Shown: positions 49,087 through 61,638 of the stretch, one piece after another
Position numbering within the stretch: position 1 is the stretch's first letter
Layout of the letters: the number at the start of each line of letters is the position of its first letter
DNA from: Erythrophleum ivorense
Lineage: Eukaryota; Streptophyta; Magnoliopsida; Fabales; Fabaceae
Direction of reading: 5' to 3'
NCBI GenBank assembly: GCA_026724425.1
Contig: JAIUCV010001094.1
Coordinates: forward strand, 1 to 64,000
DNA: 64,000 nucleotides
Position numbers and translations under genes: made by a program
Notes under the pieces: model-generated
The model's database searches: none
What the model was told of the DNA's origin: nothing
What the model saw: the letters and a program-made list of their open reading frames with translations, nothing else

Positions 49087-51484
49087 CAGTTTGAATACCT
49101 TGTTGGTTATATTCAGGCTAACTTGAGGAATGAATTGATAAGGGATTAGTCGATCCACACAAAACAAGAACCCTTAGCATGAGTAGAGAAAGAGAGTAGT
49201 GAACTATCATGGAATATTAGTAAGAAATCCGTAGACTTAGTAATTAAGATTGAGAAAAGAGCTTAGCATAAAGAAAGTTAGACATAGGGATGATAAGGTT
49301 GTTGAGACCCGCTTTTAAGGCATTGACTTCAACTTAGGATACTATCCTGTGAGACATTGAATGATAGAATGTTAGTATTGCCTCAAAATAATGTAAGATA
49401 AGACTATCAGTAGTGAGACACATAATGAGTGGCCTAGAAAGGTGTACCTCATAGGTAACACCTAGAGGTAAGTATGAGTAGCTCAATAATAGAGACTTAG
49501 AAAAGAATGAGGATAGTTTGTAAGCTATAGGTCCGATAAGATGGCTAGCCTAGGCTGAACATAAGCTAAAGCCTAGGGAAGATATCCAGTAGCATTGTTC
49601 CAGGTAAGATATGTGAATGAAAGTCTAAGCGAAAGTTCTCCCTGGATCAAGAAAGAAAAGATGAGACATCTTGATGCTGGGGAAACCACCCAGTAGTGAT
49701 TAGTAAATTCCCCTAGATAGATCCCCCTGAGTCATAAAGTATAATGATAAAGGAAGCGAGGAAAAGCAGAGAAGCTAGTTGTAGAAAAGATACCCTCACT
49801 TTAGTAAAGACTAAATGAGCAGACTAAACCCAAAAAGGTAAATGGATAGGGGTCTAATAGTTAGTCAGACGAGCTCCCTAATATGAGAATAATATAAGGT
49901 TAAGGCACATGAGTGATTAGAGCACCCAGTAGAGCATAATTTTTTAGTAAGATAGAATCTGAACATTGAGAGTACGTGTTCCGAATTAGGTTAGCAGAAC
50001 CCTAGAAATAGTATACTGTGCTCTTAGGGTGAGGTTAAAGAGATTAAACAGAGAGAAAGCCTAACTCTGATCTGAATGTAGAAATGAGCTAAGAAAAACA
50101 ACTAGTGCCTTCGTACCCTTAGAAAAGCTCGAGGGAGTTAAAGACCATCTCAAAAGGTGAGTCTTATATTATGTAGAAAAAGAGTGTTAGCTGAGAACGC
50201 CATGGAATGAAATTCCTGGGATTATATGAAATAGAATTCTTCTTACCAAGGGATGGTCTAGCTAAGAGCAGAGTAAAAGTATGAGTGAAAAATAGACCCC
50301 CTTGATGTTACAGAGAGTTAATAAGTAAAGGAACTCGGGAAAATGCAGTTGCTCTTGAGCATAAAGAAACTTGAACTAGCAACAGAAACAGGCAATAGTA
50401 AAATATCCTTTTACCTAAGTGAGAGGATAAGAAAGGTAGAAAGAGAAGATATGATAGTGTTCAAGCTGAGAACATATTAGATTGAGAATAGATATTTAGT
50501 TAATGTACGTGAGTACTTAAGAAAGCACACTTGTCCTTAGCATAGATGCCCTTCTAGCATGATAGTTCTCAAAGTAAAAAAAATAGTCGAGCAATACAAA
50601 GGGATCTCGGGATGTAGCAGAGGAAGAATCCTACTTTCCCCGAGCACTCTACTAGAATAGGGCAAATAAAGAAAAATAAGAGAGAAATACTTTAGATTGT
50701 TGGGAAACTTTTAATATACAGGCGATAGTAGCTTTGAGCTCAGTCATGAGGTGCCCGTGTATTAGTGTTTGATGTTATGGTTTACTTGTAACAATGGTCA
50801 CATGATATTAAGTCTGATCAACCTAATAGTAATGTGGCTTAAGTGCATAGCAAACGACTACATCAATCATCGAAGTGTCCCGATAATCGAAAGGTATCCT
50901 AGTTAGCTAGATAACGAGAGAAGTCAAAAAAGAAAGGTAAAGGGATTCTAAAAATACTAAAATAGTAATGAAAGATGTAGAGAGGAATCCCCAGTAGAGG
51001 ATGTTCAGATTCAGTATGCATAGCTCGAGTCCCTTATAGTATATGTAAATGAAATGAATAAGGACCAGTGCATAGCCTCTGTCCTGCCAGATATGTTAAC
51101 CATACTTAGAGTGTGAGATGCCCTAATGCCAAAGCACTTAAAAGCAGAACATGGGCATAGTTAGTAATTGCAGGATATGAGAGGAAGATTAGAATGAGTA
51201 CACGTAAAGTAAGTCAATAGAGTAAAAAAAGAAAGCCCAAGAAAAAGGGGCTGAAATGGGAATCTGAAGATCCTATGAGGAGCAATGAGTGAAAATTTTA
51301 AAATGCTCCCTAGTATTAGTATGACGAGATCCTAGAGAATCAAATTACATAGAACCCACTTTGCACGAAGAGCACGATGTACCTCTGAGTTTAGCCTCAG
51401 CTATTATGGGCGATAGTTACTAGACTTGGTAAGCATGTATTTTACTATCAAATACAGTAATCTTAGGCTTTAACGTCTCCTAGA

Positions 51485-51588
51485 GATGGATCACAGTAGA
51501 TCCTAGCATAACATAATGGGTTGCAGCAAACCCTAGCAGGGCTTTGAGAGGTTGCAGTAGACCCAGGGTTCACAGTAGATCCCACAGA
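51485..51588 (+). repeat. GCAGTAGACCC array
   Basis: Four or five copies of a GGTTGCAGTAGACCC-like motif (CACAGTAGATCC, TTGCAGCAAACCC, TTGCAGTAGACCC, TCACAGTAGATCCC), shared with 5549-5622. Confidence 0.6.
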
Positions 51589-52785
51589 GTTACAGAGAGC
51601 CTTAGCCACAACATGATAGTTCTCTAGTGAGATGATGACCTGAGATAGTTTTACAAAGCAGTTAGTCTCAAAGACTAGTACAGTTCAGCTAGCCTTTATC
51701 TCAAAGACTATAGATCTCTTGAGTCTGGTAGACTATTGCTACAGAGATATGAAGGCTTTACTTAGACAATTAGATCACTGACTAGATCTCTTTAGAGATG
51801 AGCATAGTGTATGGGATGAGGAAAGCAAGAAATTAACTTTCCAGAGTTAGAGCTAGGTGAACCACTACCTAGCAGATAGTAGCCCTGACTAAAGGATAGA
51901 GAGATCCTCCATATGCTAGCTTACGTATTCAAAAAGGGATTAAGTGCAGTTTTATATAAGGTAAGTGATACAGTATATCTTCAGTGAGCAAAACTGTGAG
52001 AATAGCTATCATCCCACCAGAACTCAGCAGTAGTCAGTGGTAGTAGCTCTTCAGTGCCAGTATGAGACACACATGTTAGGCCTATCAGTATTGAAATGAA
52101 GGACTATAAAATGCCACTGTAAGTGAGCAAAGAAAGTGAGAACAAGTCTTGGCCTACTGAGACAAATGTAATAGTAGAAAGAGAAATTGGGATCATTAAA
52201 AGTAGAAACTCTTCAAAGGAGTTGTAATCCTAGTAAGTAACTAAGATGTGAGGCCTGTGATAGAAAGAATATGAATTGTAATCATGGGATGAGCTAGTAA
52301 GAAAGAACATAGAGATAAGCAGTGGACGATACATGTAAATAAGTAAATAGACAGACAGAAACCTCCATGGCTGTAATGATCAGAAAAGATGATGAGACGT
52401 TATTAGAAGCCATTGAGAGAGAATACAGGAGATGGGATATGAAATGAGTTACCTCCCTAGATGTGTGAATGAGTCCACTGAAAGAAACATTAATCCTGTG
52501 AATGGGTTAACATTAACCCGATATGATTAGTAAGCTCTCCCAAGATAGGCCTCTAAAGTTAGAAATTTCTTTCCCTTATGAGAAAGAACTAGCTAGTATT
52601 TTATAGCAATAGAACCTTTATTAAGAGCTAGTAATAAAAGTTCCCTGGCTGAGAGAAAATTCAAAAGCATGAAATCGCTAAGAAAAGGTATAGAGCCAGG
52701 AAAAAGGAAAAGAAAAGAGCAATTAGCCAGAAATGAAAAGAGTAAGAGAAAAGCATATCCCAAATTTTAAGGATGAAATTTATTT

Positions 52786-52798
52786 AAGGGGGGAGAAA
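52786..52798 (+). other. Polypurine tract
   Basis: AAGGGGGGAGAAA directly before the LTR start at 52799. Confidence 0.8.
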
Positions 52799-53391
52799 TG
52801 TAACATCCGATTCTCTGTAAATGAAAGAAAACATGAGAAACATAACGTACGGTTTCTTTGTCAATGAATAAAATTCACTGGATACAAAAGGAAGTCTCCC
52901 AAGACAATGTAGTTAAGATCCCAAAAAATTTGGAAAGTATTTTAAACTCCTAAAAATGAGAATCTCAGGCTCAGATAGAAAGAAAAATAGAGCTAGAATG
53001 AAGAAACAATTTCTTACGAAAAACTTACGAAACGTAATAGCATTTTTGTAATTTTGAGTACATTTTAGAATTCACACAGGAGGGCTTTTTTAATGAAATT
53101 TTTGAGTTTTTAAGGGTTTTCAGAGGCCCTAAAAATCATGGAAAGTCCTAGCACAGCTAAAACCCCTCCGGTGGACATTTTTCAATGTCGATGTACCCAA
53201 ACTTTGACGGATTCATTCGGGAAGGTTTTAGCTCTGAATTGAGTGATTCCAAAGGCATTTTACTAAATTGGAAATCTAAATTTCATAATGAAAAAGACAG
53301 TTCTAAAAAAGGAGCTAAAATGAAGGAGAAACAAAAATATCAAAAATGAAGGGCAAAATGAGAATTTTTGAAAAGTGTAACCTCCTCCCAC

Positions 53392-53401
53392 CTATATATA
53401 T
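53392..53401 (+). promoter_or_regulatory. Putative LTR TATA box
   Basis: CTATATATAT about 600 bases into the LTR, followed by GATGCACCCTTCTTCTC; same place as CTATAAATAG in the copy at 61639. Confidence 0.5.
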
Positions 53402-53487
53402 GATGCACCCTTCTTCTCACTTCATGTTGCACGACCAAGTTCTGCCCAAAACTAGAGAAAAACCCTAGGGAGAGTGGGACATAAAAG

Positions 53488-53492
53488 GGAGG
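53488..53492. repeat. Target-site duplication of solo LTR E (left)
   Basis: GGAGG, identical at 57143-57147. Confidence 0.9.
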
Positions 53493-56400
53493 TGTAACAC
53501 CATATTTTTCTATCTCATTTCACAACATTCCCATGTAAGACATTCATAGATTCCATGAAACGGCAAGAAAAAGGGGGATTAAAAATTTCATTTCTTTGCA
53601 TTGCGTAGCATACGAAAATTTCATTCTATGGCACATGGACCATATAACTCATGTATCATATTCTCCTATTTAACTACTCTATTACAACTCAAAACCATTC
53701 AAGAAAGTGGCTTGGAACACATACAAGTGGGTGAAACACATTAATTCCCACAGATTTGCCATAGTCAGAATTTCAGTTTTTCTGTCACAACTTCAGAAAT
53801 TCATAACTAAATCCAAAAAAATAAAAATCCAACAAGCTTTACCATTCTAGAAATATATAGATGTCTACCCCATGGTAAAAATAATTTTAGTTCATGAATC
53901 ATTCAGGGGAAGACGTTTGACATTTGAAAAGTCACTGAGGTTGTTGTTGCCTGGGTAGCAAGTTTCAAATTACTGATACAAATTTCTAAAACTCATAACT
54001 AATTCTATAAAAATCAAAACCATACAAATTCAGTCATTATGGAAATCTACAAATGTTAAATTTATGCTAAAAATAATTACAGAATGAAACAAATACGTTT
54101 AGCTATTGCAAATCTATAGAATAGTGACTGGACTCCTAGGGCTCCACTACTACTAACAGCCAACTTCAAAAATGCATACATCTTTGCTCAAACCTCCAAA
54201 TGAGGTGATCTCGGTGGCCACAGAAAAATTATGACCTCTAGTTTATGCCTTAAAAATTTTATAAGAATCGGACACCATTTGCCACAGAATACAAATCTGC
54301 CAATGTGAACAGTGCACATACCAGAATCAATAGAAAATCCTAACATTGAAAATTCATCAAATATTCTCTAGACCTCCGAAAATTATGTTCTTTAGCTTCC
54401 CAAAAACTTCTTAACAAACTATAGTTTCATACTAAATCTCAGATAAAAAAGAGCTCATTTGACTAAAAAGTGACGTAGGCCTCCATTATGGTCATTTTTA
54501 GCTCCATCTAGGGTACCAAAGTGACCAAATGGTTTTCCCTTGGCCTGTACCTTTTGGGCAAGTTTAAAAGCACATTTAGGACTTATGTGAGCTGGCTAAA
54601 TGGTTCCAAACCTCATGTATCTCATTTTTCCCTTTTCATCCACACTTATGCATATTTCCATGAAGCCATTCATGAAGCTATAATGTCGTAATATACTCAA
54701 TTTATATTCCATCATTCACATAACATATTCTTTTATTCCTACATCATATAATATAATAATTATACATGTCTCAAGGGTTATAGACCATTTACAATGATAA
54801 TATACATCATGAAGCATCATTATGGTTCCAAAAAGGTAAATGCTAGGCATATGGTTGTCAATCTTCTCTCTTCAATGTTGTTGGCTCCCATGACCATGTC
54901 CACTTGGTCCACCTAGCATGTGAGATCATTAAAGAGGAGGGATGAGATTTAAAGAATCCCAATAGCTCATCTCTCATTCAATCATACATAATGGATGCAA
55001 ACAAGTCTCATAAATGCATGTATGGCCATGTTGACATGTGCAAACATTCAAGAGATATTTTTATCATTTGAGAAAGTCATTTATAGCATACAAAGGCTTA
55101 CCAAGAAAGTGGATTAGACTCACCCAATTTCTTGTGGATATTGGACTTGCCTCACCCATTCTTTAAGACATTCTTGTACTCAACCATGCTCTTGGGAGTC
55201 CATCTTGCTTTTGGGAGACTCTTTGCTTTGTCTTAACCAATCTTAAGGGTTCTTGGCCTCACCATACTCAAGCAAACTCAAGCACACATCATAAACATCA
55301 CATAAAACATAATATGTCATCATAAAACCATGGCATATGAATTCATGCTAGCATACTTTTTATAGCTTGAAAATACACACACACACATTCTAAGATAAGC
55401 TAAGCATACATCTATGTATGAGAGAAGGCAGAGAGAGCTACCTTGGAAGCAATTACACACTTTTTCCTTAAGCCCTGAGTCCTCTCCCTTGATCTCACAC
55501 ACCTAAGAAGGTGGAGATCATTTCTCTTGACCTAGACACACCAAAAGAAACATGAATTACTCATGGAAACAAGCCTTGGCATTATACACACTTTACATGA
55601 TGCTACTTTGGTTTATGGCTCCATTATGCTTTCATAAGGCACTTAATGAAACAACTACAAAAATTCATGATCTTGGCTCCCTTCTCTCTTTTAATCTATG
55701 ATTCTTGACTCCATTTAGACCCCTTGGAGTCATCACACAATTATTTTAAGGAGCCTAGCTAAGAGTTGCTTCATTATGTTACATTATGGAGTCTATACCT
55801 CCATCTCACTATCTATGGCTTCTAAATTCTTCCCAAGGGTTCCTCCCACCTTCTATCATCATATGAAGTCCCAAAACTAAGGCTAGAATAAATTAAAACA
55901 CTCTCTAACCCCTCAATCTGTCCTAGGCCGACATTATCGAAGCATTTGGGGTTCAAGGAGTTTTCAATTTTTCCTTGATGGGAGAGCCACTTGGGAGGCT
56001 TCCTATGGGTCTTAGGAACTCAAACAAACACTCACATATCCTAGGAAATGCATGAATCAAATCAGTTTTTACAATGTGTTTAAGACTTCTTCACTTTCCT
56101 CACTTGAATTTTACTTGCTTTTCTTCCCATTTCTTGGCATATTCTAAGTTCCCATAGCCTTATTCATCAATTTCATGCTTTCTCTAAGTCAGAAACTTCC
56201 TCCCCCCCCCTTAGCTCTCAAGGTGGCCGAACCATAGCATCAAAGGTAGGAAAAAGGAAAAGCAAGAAGAACTGGAAGCTACCTTGGATTCAAGCCTTTT
56301 TCAAGAGTGTTTCTCCTGTCCTTAACTTCATCTTTGATTTTCTAAATTTTCTCCTCTGGTTCAAGGCCAAAATAGAACCATATTACTCTCCAAAACCATG

Positions 56401-57142
56401 GGAAGAGAGCTTAAGAGAAGAGGAATAAGGTTTGAAGAAGAAGAAGAAGCATGAAATTCCTAAGAAACTCTCACCTTTCTTTAGCTTTTTCTCCCTTCTT
56501 CCTTACCCTTCTTGTGCGTCTCTCTTGGCAGCTCTTCTCCTTGGTTTGAATGAAGCAATAAGTCGACCAAAAAGGAGAGAGGAAAGGATGCCACTTATAA
56601 AGGGAGAATGGGGAAGAATTTGTTTTGAAAAATTCTGTTTATATCCCTTGAAATTTGAGAACCGTCTTTTCCATTATAAAATTTAGGTCCTCAATCTTAT
56701 AAAATACTTTTGGAATCACTCAATTTGGAGCTAAACCTTTCCCGAATGATCCAGTCAAAGTGCGGGCTCACCACTATTGGAAAACATATACCGGAGGGGC
56801 TTTAACTATCTCGGGGCTTCCCATGATTTTTAGGGCCTCTGAGAACCCTGGAGAACTCAAAAATTTCATTTAAAAAGCCCTCCTGTGAGTTTTTCAAAAA
56901 GTGCCCATATTTATGAAAATACCATTGGCCTTTTGGCAAATTTTTTGAATCACTCTAGCCTTGATTTCTGTGCAACTCAGGGCTTAAATCTCATTTTTCT
57001 TGATTTAAAATTTTATCATAATTTTAGTTGACTTCAATTCCTTCTATTTCGAGGACTTCCTTTTATATTTGGCTCATTTCTAACGTTTACGGAGAAACCG
57101 AACACTACGTTTCTCACGTTTACAGAGGGACCAGATGTTATA
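53493..57142 (-). repeat. Solo LTR E, family L, minus
   Basis: 3650 bases; minus strand TATAACATCTGGTCCCTC (57142, terminal G changed to A) to TGGTGTTACA (53493). Perfect GGAGG duplication. No internal sequence adjoins, so it arose by LTR-LTR recombination after insertion. It contains the array (about 55110-55270), a 10-C run near 56200 and a TATA-like site at 56594. No gene. Confidence 0.9.
56594..56603 (-). promoter_or_regulatory. Putative LTR TATA box
   Basis: Minus strand CCTTTATAAG, about 540 bases from the LTR start, the same distance as in the other copies. Confidence 0.4.
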
Positions 57143-57147
57143 GGAGG
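57143..57147. repeat. Target-site duplication of solo LTR E (right)
   Basis: GGAGG, identical to 53488-53492. Confidence 0.9.
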
Positions 57148-60100
57148 CAAAGAGGAGGAGAAATCAAAGGCTTAAGGTATGAAAATTTAGTAGTTTTTCA
57201 TGCTCTTTCTATTCCAAACCTCTTCTCCTTTATTCTCCTTTATTTCCTATGATTATAATGAAGTATATGGATCTATTTTAGAAGAGAAATTGAGGGAAAA
57301 TTTTGGATTTGAATAGAGGAGCTCAAAGAACACAAGATTCAAGTGAGAAAAAACAAGAAAACAAGGTAATTTCTCTTCTTATGGTTGTCATCTTTGGTTC
57401 CCTCCTTCTCCATTTCGCCTAACATGAGAAAACCCTAAGAGGACTTGATTTTTAGGCAGAACCAAGGGTGAATCTAAGGAAAAAGGGTATGGAGATTAAG
57501 AATATGCAAAGAGAATTAACAAAAAACTATTAGATTTCAAGATGCAAGTTCTAGAGTTTCAATCGCACCTTGTAAAATATGATTTTGTATGATGATTCCT
57601 AGGCTTAAAAAAGAGTTTAAATGAGTTTCTGAGATCTCTAAGAGGCTCCCCACATGCATCTCCCCTTGAGAAAACAAAGTAAGGTCCATGGAGAGCAAAA
57701 ACCTCCATTGTCTCGATCTAAGGGAGATAGCATAGCTAGGGAGAGTTTTAAATTTTTCTAAATCCATTCTTGAGTCATATATGATGAATGAAAATGAGGG
57801 GAGGCCTTGGAAAAAATTTAGAACTCATAGAACATGAATTAGTGCTTTATGTTCCATATTATGACCTAAAGAAGCAACATGTAGTTAGACTCTTGGTTTT
57901 AATTGTGTGATGACTCCAAGAGGCTTAAAAGGAGTCAAGAATCATATTTGAAAGGAAAGAATGGAGCCTAGAATTTATTTGAGGGGTGTTGCTTCATTAG
58001 GTGCAATTATGGATCATAATGAGGTTATAGATTAAGCTAAAGTTCAAGCAAGTGTGTGGCCTTAGAATTAATTCCATGAACCTAATTGGCTTCCATAAAT
58101 TGTGTTTAGGCTAAGAGAAACCATTCCTACACTTGTGTGTGTGTGTGGCCGAAGCAAGGGAGGGAGATTTAAGAAGAAAAGTGTGTGATTGTATACAAGG
58201 TAGCTCTCTCCACCTTCTCTCATGCATAGATGTGTGCTTAGCTTGTCTTAGAATGTGTGTGTGTATTTTCAAGCCATGAAAAGTATGATAGCATGATTTT
58301 ATATGCCATGATTTCATAATGACATATTATGTTTCTAAATGATGTTATGATGTGTGCTTGGGTTTGCATGAGTGTGGTGAGGCCAAGAACCCTTAGCCAT
58401 GGTGAGGGTGAGCCAAAAACCCTTGAGATTGGTTGAGACAAAGCAAAGAGTCTCCTAAAAGCAAGATGGGCTCCTAAGAGTATGGTTGAGTCCAAGAATC
58501 CCTTAAACAATGGGTGAGGCAAGTTCAATATCCACAAGACATTGGGTGAGGCCAATCTACTTGCTTGGCAAGCCTTTGTATGCTATGTATGATATTCTCA
58601 AATGATGAAAATGCTTCTTGAATGTTTGCACATGTCAACATGACCATACATGCATTTATGAGACTTGCTTGCATCCATTATGTATGATTGAATGGGAGAT
58701 GAGCTATTGGGATTCTTTGAATCTCATCCCCTCCTCTCCAATGTTCTAACATGCTAGGTGGACCAAAAGAGCAAGGAGATGGAAGCCAACTACTTGAGAG
58801 ATGAGAGTATGACACTGAAATGTATGAAATTTGCTTCTTTAAGGCCATCAAGGTGGCAAATGTTGTCATCTATGATTGTATATGACCTATGACCTCTTGA
58901 ACATGTATAACTATGTTAATAAGTGATGCATGAATGAGAGTTAAAGTTGTATGTATGAATACGCATATTTTGGTTATGTAGTGGCAAGTTTTCATTATGG
59001 AAGTATGTGCATAATTGTATGTGGCATAGCCAAAATGAGAGGAATAGAGTTTGGGACCATTTGGACAGCTTACACAAGTCTTAATTATGCTTTTAGACTT
59101 GTCCAAGAGGTGCCAAACCCCAAGGAAAGCCTTTTGGACATTTTGGTATCCCTTATAGAGCCAAAATTGACCAATTTAGAACCATATATCACTTTTTATC
59201 CAAATGAGCTCTTCTTGATCTGACATTTGACATGTAATTATAAATTTTTTAATGCTTTTTGGGAAGCTAAAGAATAGAATTTTTGGAGGTCTATAGAATA
59301 TTTGATGAATTTCCAAAGTTGGCAAATTTTTTGCTTTTGGTCATGTCACTGTTCATATTGTTTCGAAAATGAAATTTATCACATAGGGCCCAAATGATGT
59401 CTAATTGACACAAAATTTTACACAAAAAAATAGATATTCACAATGACTTGTGCCAACTAGAAGCACCTCATTTGGAGGTCTAAAGAGTGAGATATGAATT
59501 TTTAAAGATTCTGTCCAGTATCAGGAGCTTCACCTGACCTTAGTTACTGTTCTATTGAATTTTGAGGTCTGGCCATGCCTAAGCTGGTCTGGAGTTATTT
59601 TTCCCCTCTAGATAACATCTTATTTTTCCAGATTGGTATCATTTTCATGGATTGGATTCTTGTGGAATTAATTGGACATTTTTAAAGTTTATTGCAATAA
59701 TCTGTGACAGAACCAGTGGATAGCTTGACCTTTGGACCTTTTCAAATGTTAAAAATCCTTTGTAATGGATGTTATAGTTTGGACATATTTTTAGTACGAA
59801 TTAGACATCTATAGCTTTTCAGAATGACCAAGAATGTATGATTTTAATTTTTCTAAAATTAGTTATGAATTTCCAAAGTTTGGTCAGAAAAGAGTCAAAT
59901 TCTGGCCGAAAATATGTATGAATATTCTAAGCTTTCCTTTGAGGTCCATGAGTTTTGGGTCACATTTTATGATGCAAATGAGTTATATTCATGTGGTTAA
60001 ATATGAGAATGTGATACATGAGTCCATATGGCCCACAGGACTCCAAAAAAAAATTTATACATAGCGCAACGCTAAGAAATTCATTATTTTATGTCCTTTT

Positions 60101-60176
60101 TCCTTGCTCCTTCATAGAATGCATGATGTGAAGCATGAGAATAGCATAAGATAAGCTAGGAAATTATGGTGTTACA
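57148..60176 (+). repeat. Family L LTR D, 3' piece
   Basis: Continuation of LTR D. Contains the leader with GAACCAAGGGTGAATC, a GT repeat (58135), the GGTGAGGCCAAGAACCC array (58374-58556), the TTGAATCTCATCCCC...TCTAACATGCTAGGTGG block (58718-58762) and the end GGTGTTACA. It is followed by another element's internal 3' end rather than by a target duplication, so it may be shared by two recombined elements. Confidence 0.85.
58374..58556 (+). repeat. Intra-LTR iterated array in LTR D
   Basis: Units with cores GGTGAGGCCAAGAACCC, GTGAGCCAAAAACCC, GGTTGAGACAAAGC, GGGTGAGGCAAG and GGGTGAGGCCAA. Confidence 0.7.
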
Positions 60177-60430
60177 CCCGACCCCTCACATGTCATAAAG
60201 TATGACAATGTGCAGTTACAAGATGATCTATCATAATAGTATTACTAGATCAGATCGTGGATGTCAAACTCAAGCAGTTACGGAATAAGACGATATCATT
60301 GGTAAAAGTGGTTTAGAAGGGGTTGTTTCCTGAAGAAGCTACCTGGGAGTTAGAAGAAGAGATGAGAAGAAGTATCCAAAGCTCTTCCCATGACGTATGT
60401 TATCTAAATTTCGAGGATGAAATTTATTTA
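60177..60430 (+). pseudogene. Chromovirus pol C-terminal (chromodomain-type) remnant
   Basis: Joined directly to an LTR end, with no primer site. The frame from 60180 reads DPSHVIKYDNVQLQDDLSY. After a short frameshift comes QIVDVKLKQLRNKTISLVKV, and then, past a TAG, KGLFPEEATWELEEEMRRS. This is the end of integrase and the chromodomain-like tail of Tekay/Del-type Gypsy polyproteins (family LRNK.I.LVKVLW...EATWE.E..MR). The TAG replaces the conserved Trp (TGG). All upstream coding sequence is deleted. It ties family L LTRs to chromoviruses. Confidence 0.85.
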
Positions 60431-60443
60431 AAGGGGGAGAATT
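60431..60443 (+). other. Polypurine tract
   Basis: AAAGGGGGAGAAT between the chromovirus tail and the LTR start TGTAATGTCTGC at 60444. Confidence 0.8.
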
Positions 60444-61638
60444 GTAATGTCTGCTTTTCGTAAAAGCGATGAAAACAGATACATTTTCAAAGTAAGTCCC
60501 CTGAAATGAATTGGTTAAGATCCAAAAAATTAGAATAATGATGTAGACATTAAATAATGCATTTGGGAGGCTAGAGGTACCCTAACACAGAGGCTAAAAT
60601 AACCAGACGGAAATTAATGAAATAGTTACGTAACGTAATGACATTTTTATAATTTTAGGAAAATTTTGGAATTCTCATAGAAATGCTTTTTAAATAGAAA
60701 ATTTGAGTTCTCTGAGGTTCTCAGAGGCCCTAAAAATCTTAGGAAGCCCCAGGATAGTTAACACTCCTTTGGTGTACATTTTCTAATGTCAATGGACTCG
60801 AACCTTGACCCTTTCATTCGAGAAGGTTTTAGCTCTAATTTGAGTAATTCCGAAGGTATTTTATAAGACTGAGGATCTAAATTTTATGATGGAAAAGATG
60901 GTTCTAAAAAAGGAGCTAAAACAAACTAGAAACAAAAATGCCAAAATTAAGCAAAAAATTGGAATTTTTGTGAACAATTAGCTTCTTGAATACTCTTTAA
61001 AAGTCACACCCCTTCTTTCTCCTTCTCCACTGACCTCATTCTTCCCAAAAATAGAGAAGGAGACCAAAATACTTAGGCACACAAGAGAGGAGAGAAAGGG
61101 AGGAGAAGAAGCCAAAACAAAGGTATGAAATCAATGGAATTTCTTATTCTTTCCTTTAGCAAAGTTATTATTTTCCTTCTTCTCTTTCATTCTATGGTTT
61201 TTTTGAAGTTTCTGGGTCCGTTATAAAGGCAGAATAGAGGGGAATTTTCAAATTGAAGGAGAAGACGCCAAGTAAGGTGAAAAACAAACAAAGGAAACCA
61301 AGGAAACTAGGTATTTTGCCATCTTTATGCTTGATCCTCCTTGTTCGTTCTCTTGTGTGTGTTTCGCCTTATATAAGACCAGTCAAGAGGGGTTGAATTT
61401 CTAGCCAAACCAAGAGTGAATCTTAGGAAAATGAGGGAGAAGAACAAGAATATGCAAAGGAAACAACAAAATAACCATTAGATTTCAAGATAGAAAAGTT
61501 AGGGTTTCAAATGTTTTCTTAAAATTCTGTTTTAACACAAGAATTCCTAGGCCAAAATAAGTGTTTAGATGAGCTTCTAAAATCCTTAGAAGGCTTCTCA
61601 CATGCATCTTCCATCAAGAAAACAAAGCAAACACACTT
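60444..61638 (+). repeat. Family L LTR F, 5' part
   Basis: Starts TGTAATGTCTGCTTTTCG after the tract; single-unit terminus without the 33-base duplication. It runs through the conserved promoter-upstream block (60790-60930) and the leader to 61638, where another LTR of the same family was inserted; its remainder lies beyond the window. Confidence 0.8.

Larger units (their letters stand above)
48153..52785 (+). mobile_element. Internal domain of a family L element, no coding capacity
   Basis: 4.6 kb between a 5' LTR remnant with primer site and a polypurine tract with 3' LTR. No frame of 60 codons begins in it on the plus strand, and I see no gag, protease, RT or integrase motif. The 3' third is shared with 5508-6865. 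It holds motif arrays at 48903-49086 and 51485-51588. It is either a fully eroded chromovirus or a large non-autonomous derivative (LARD-like) that used another element's proteins; the primer site and 3' end say Gypsy, Tekay/Del-like. Confidence 0.6.
52799..53492 (+). repeat. Family L LTR D, 5' piece
   Basis: TGTAACATCCGATTCTC start after the polypurine tract. Carries the conserved CCCAAACTTTGACGGATTC block (53196) and a TATA-like site. It is interrupted at 53492 by solo LTR E and continues at 57148; together 3.72 kb. Confidence 0.85.

Noticed and set aside
56432..56686. 84-codon plus-strand frame with a hydrophobic start
   Set aside because: Antisense within solo LTR E and not conserved as an open frame in other family L LTRs.
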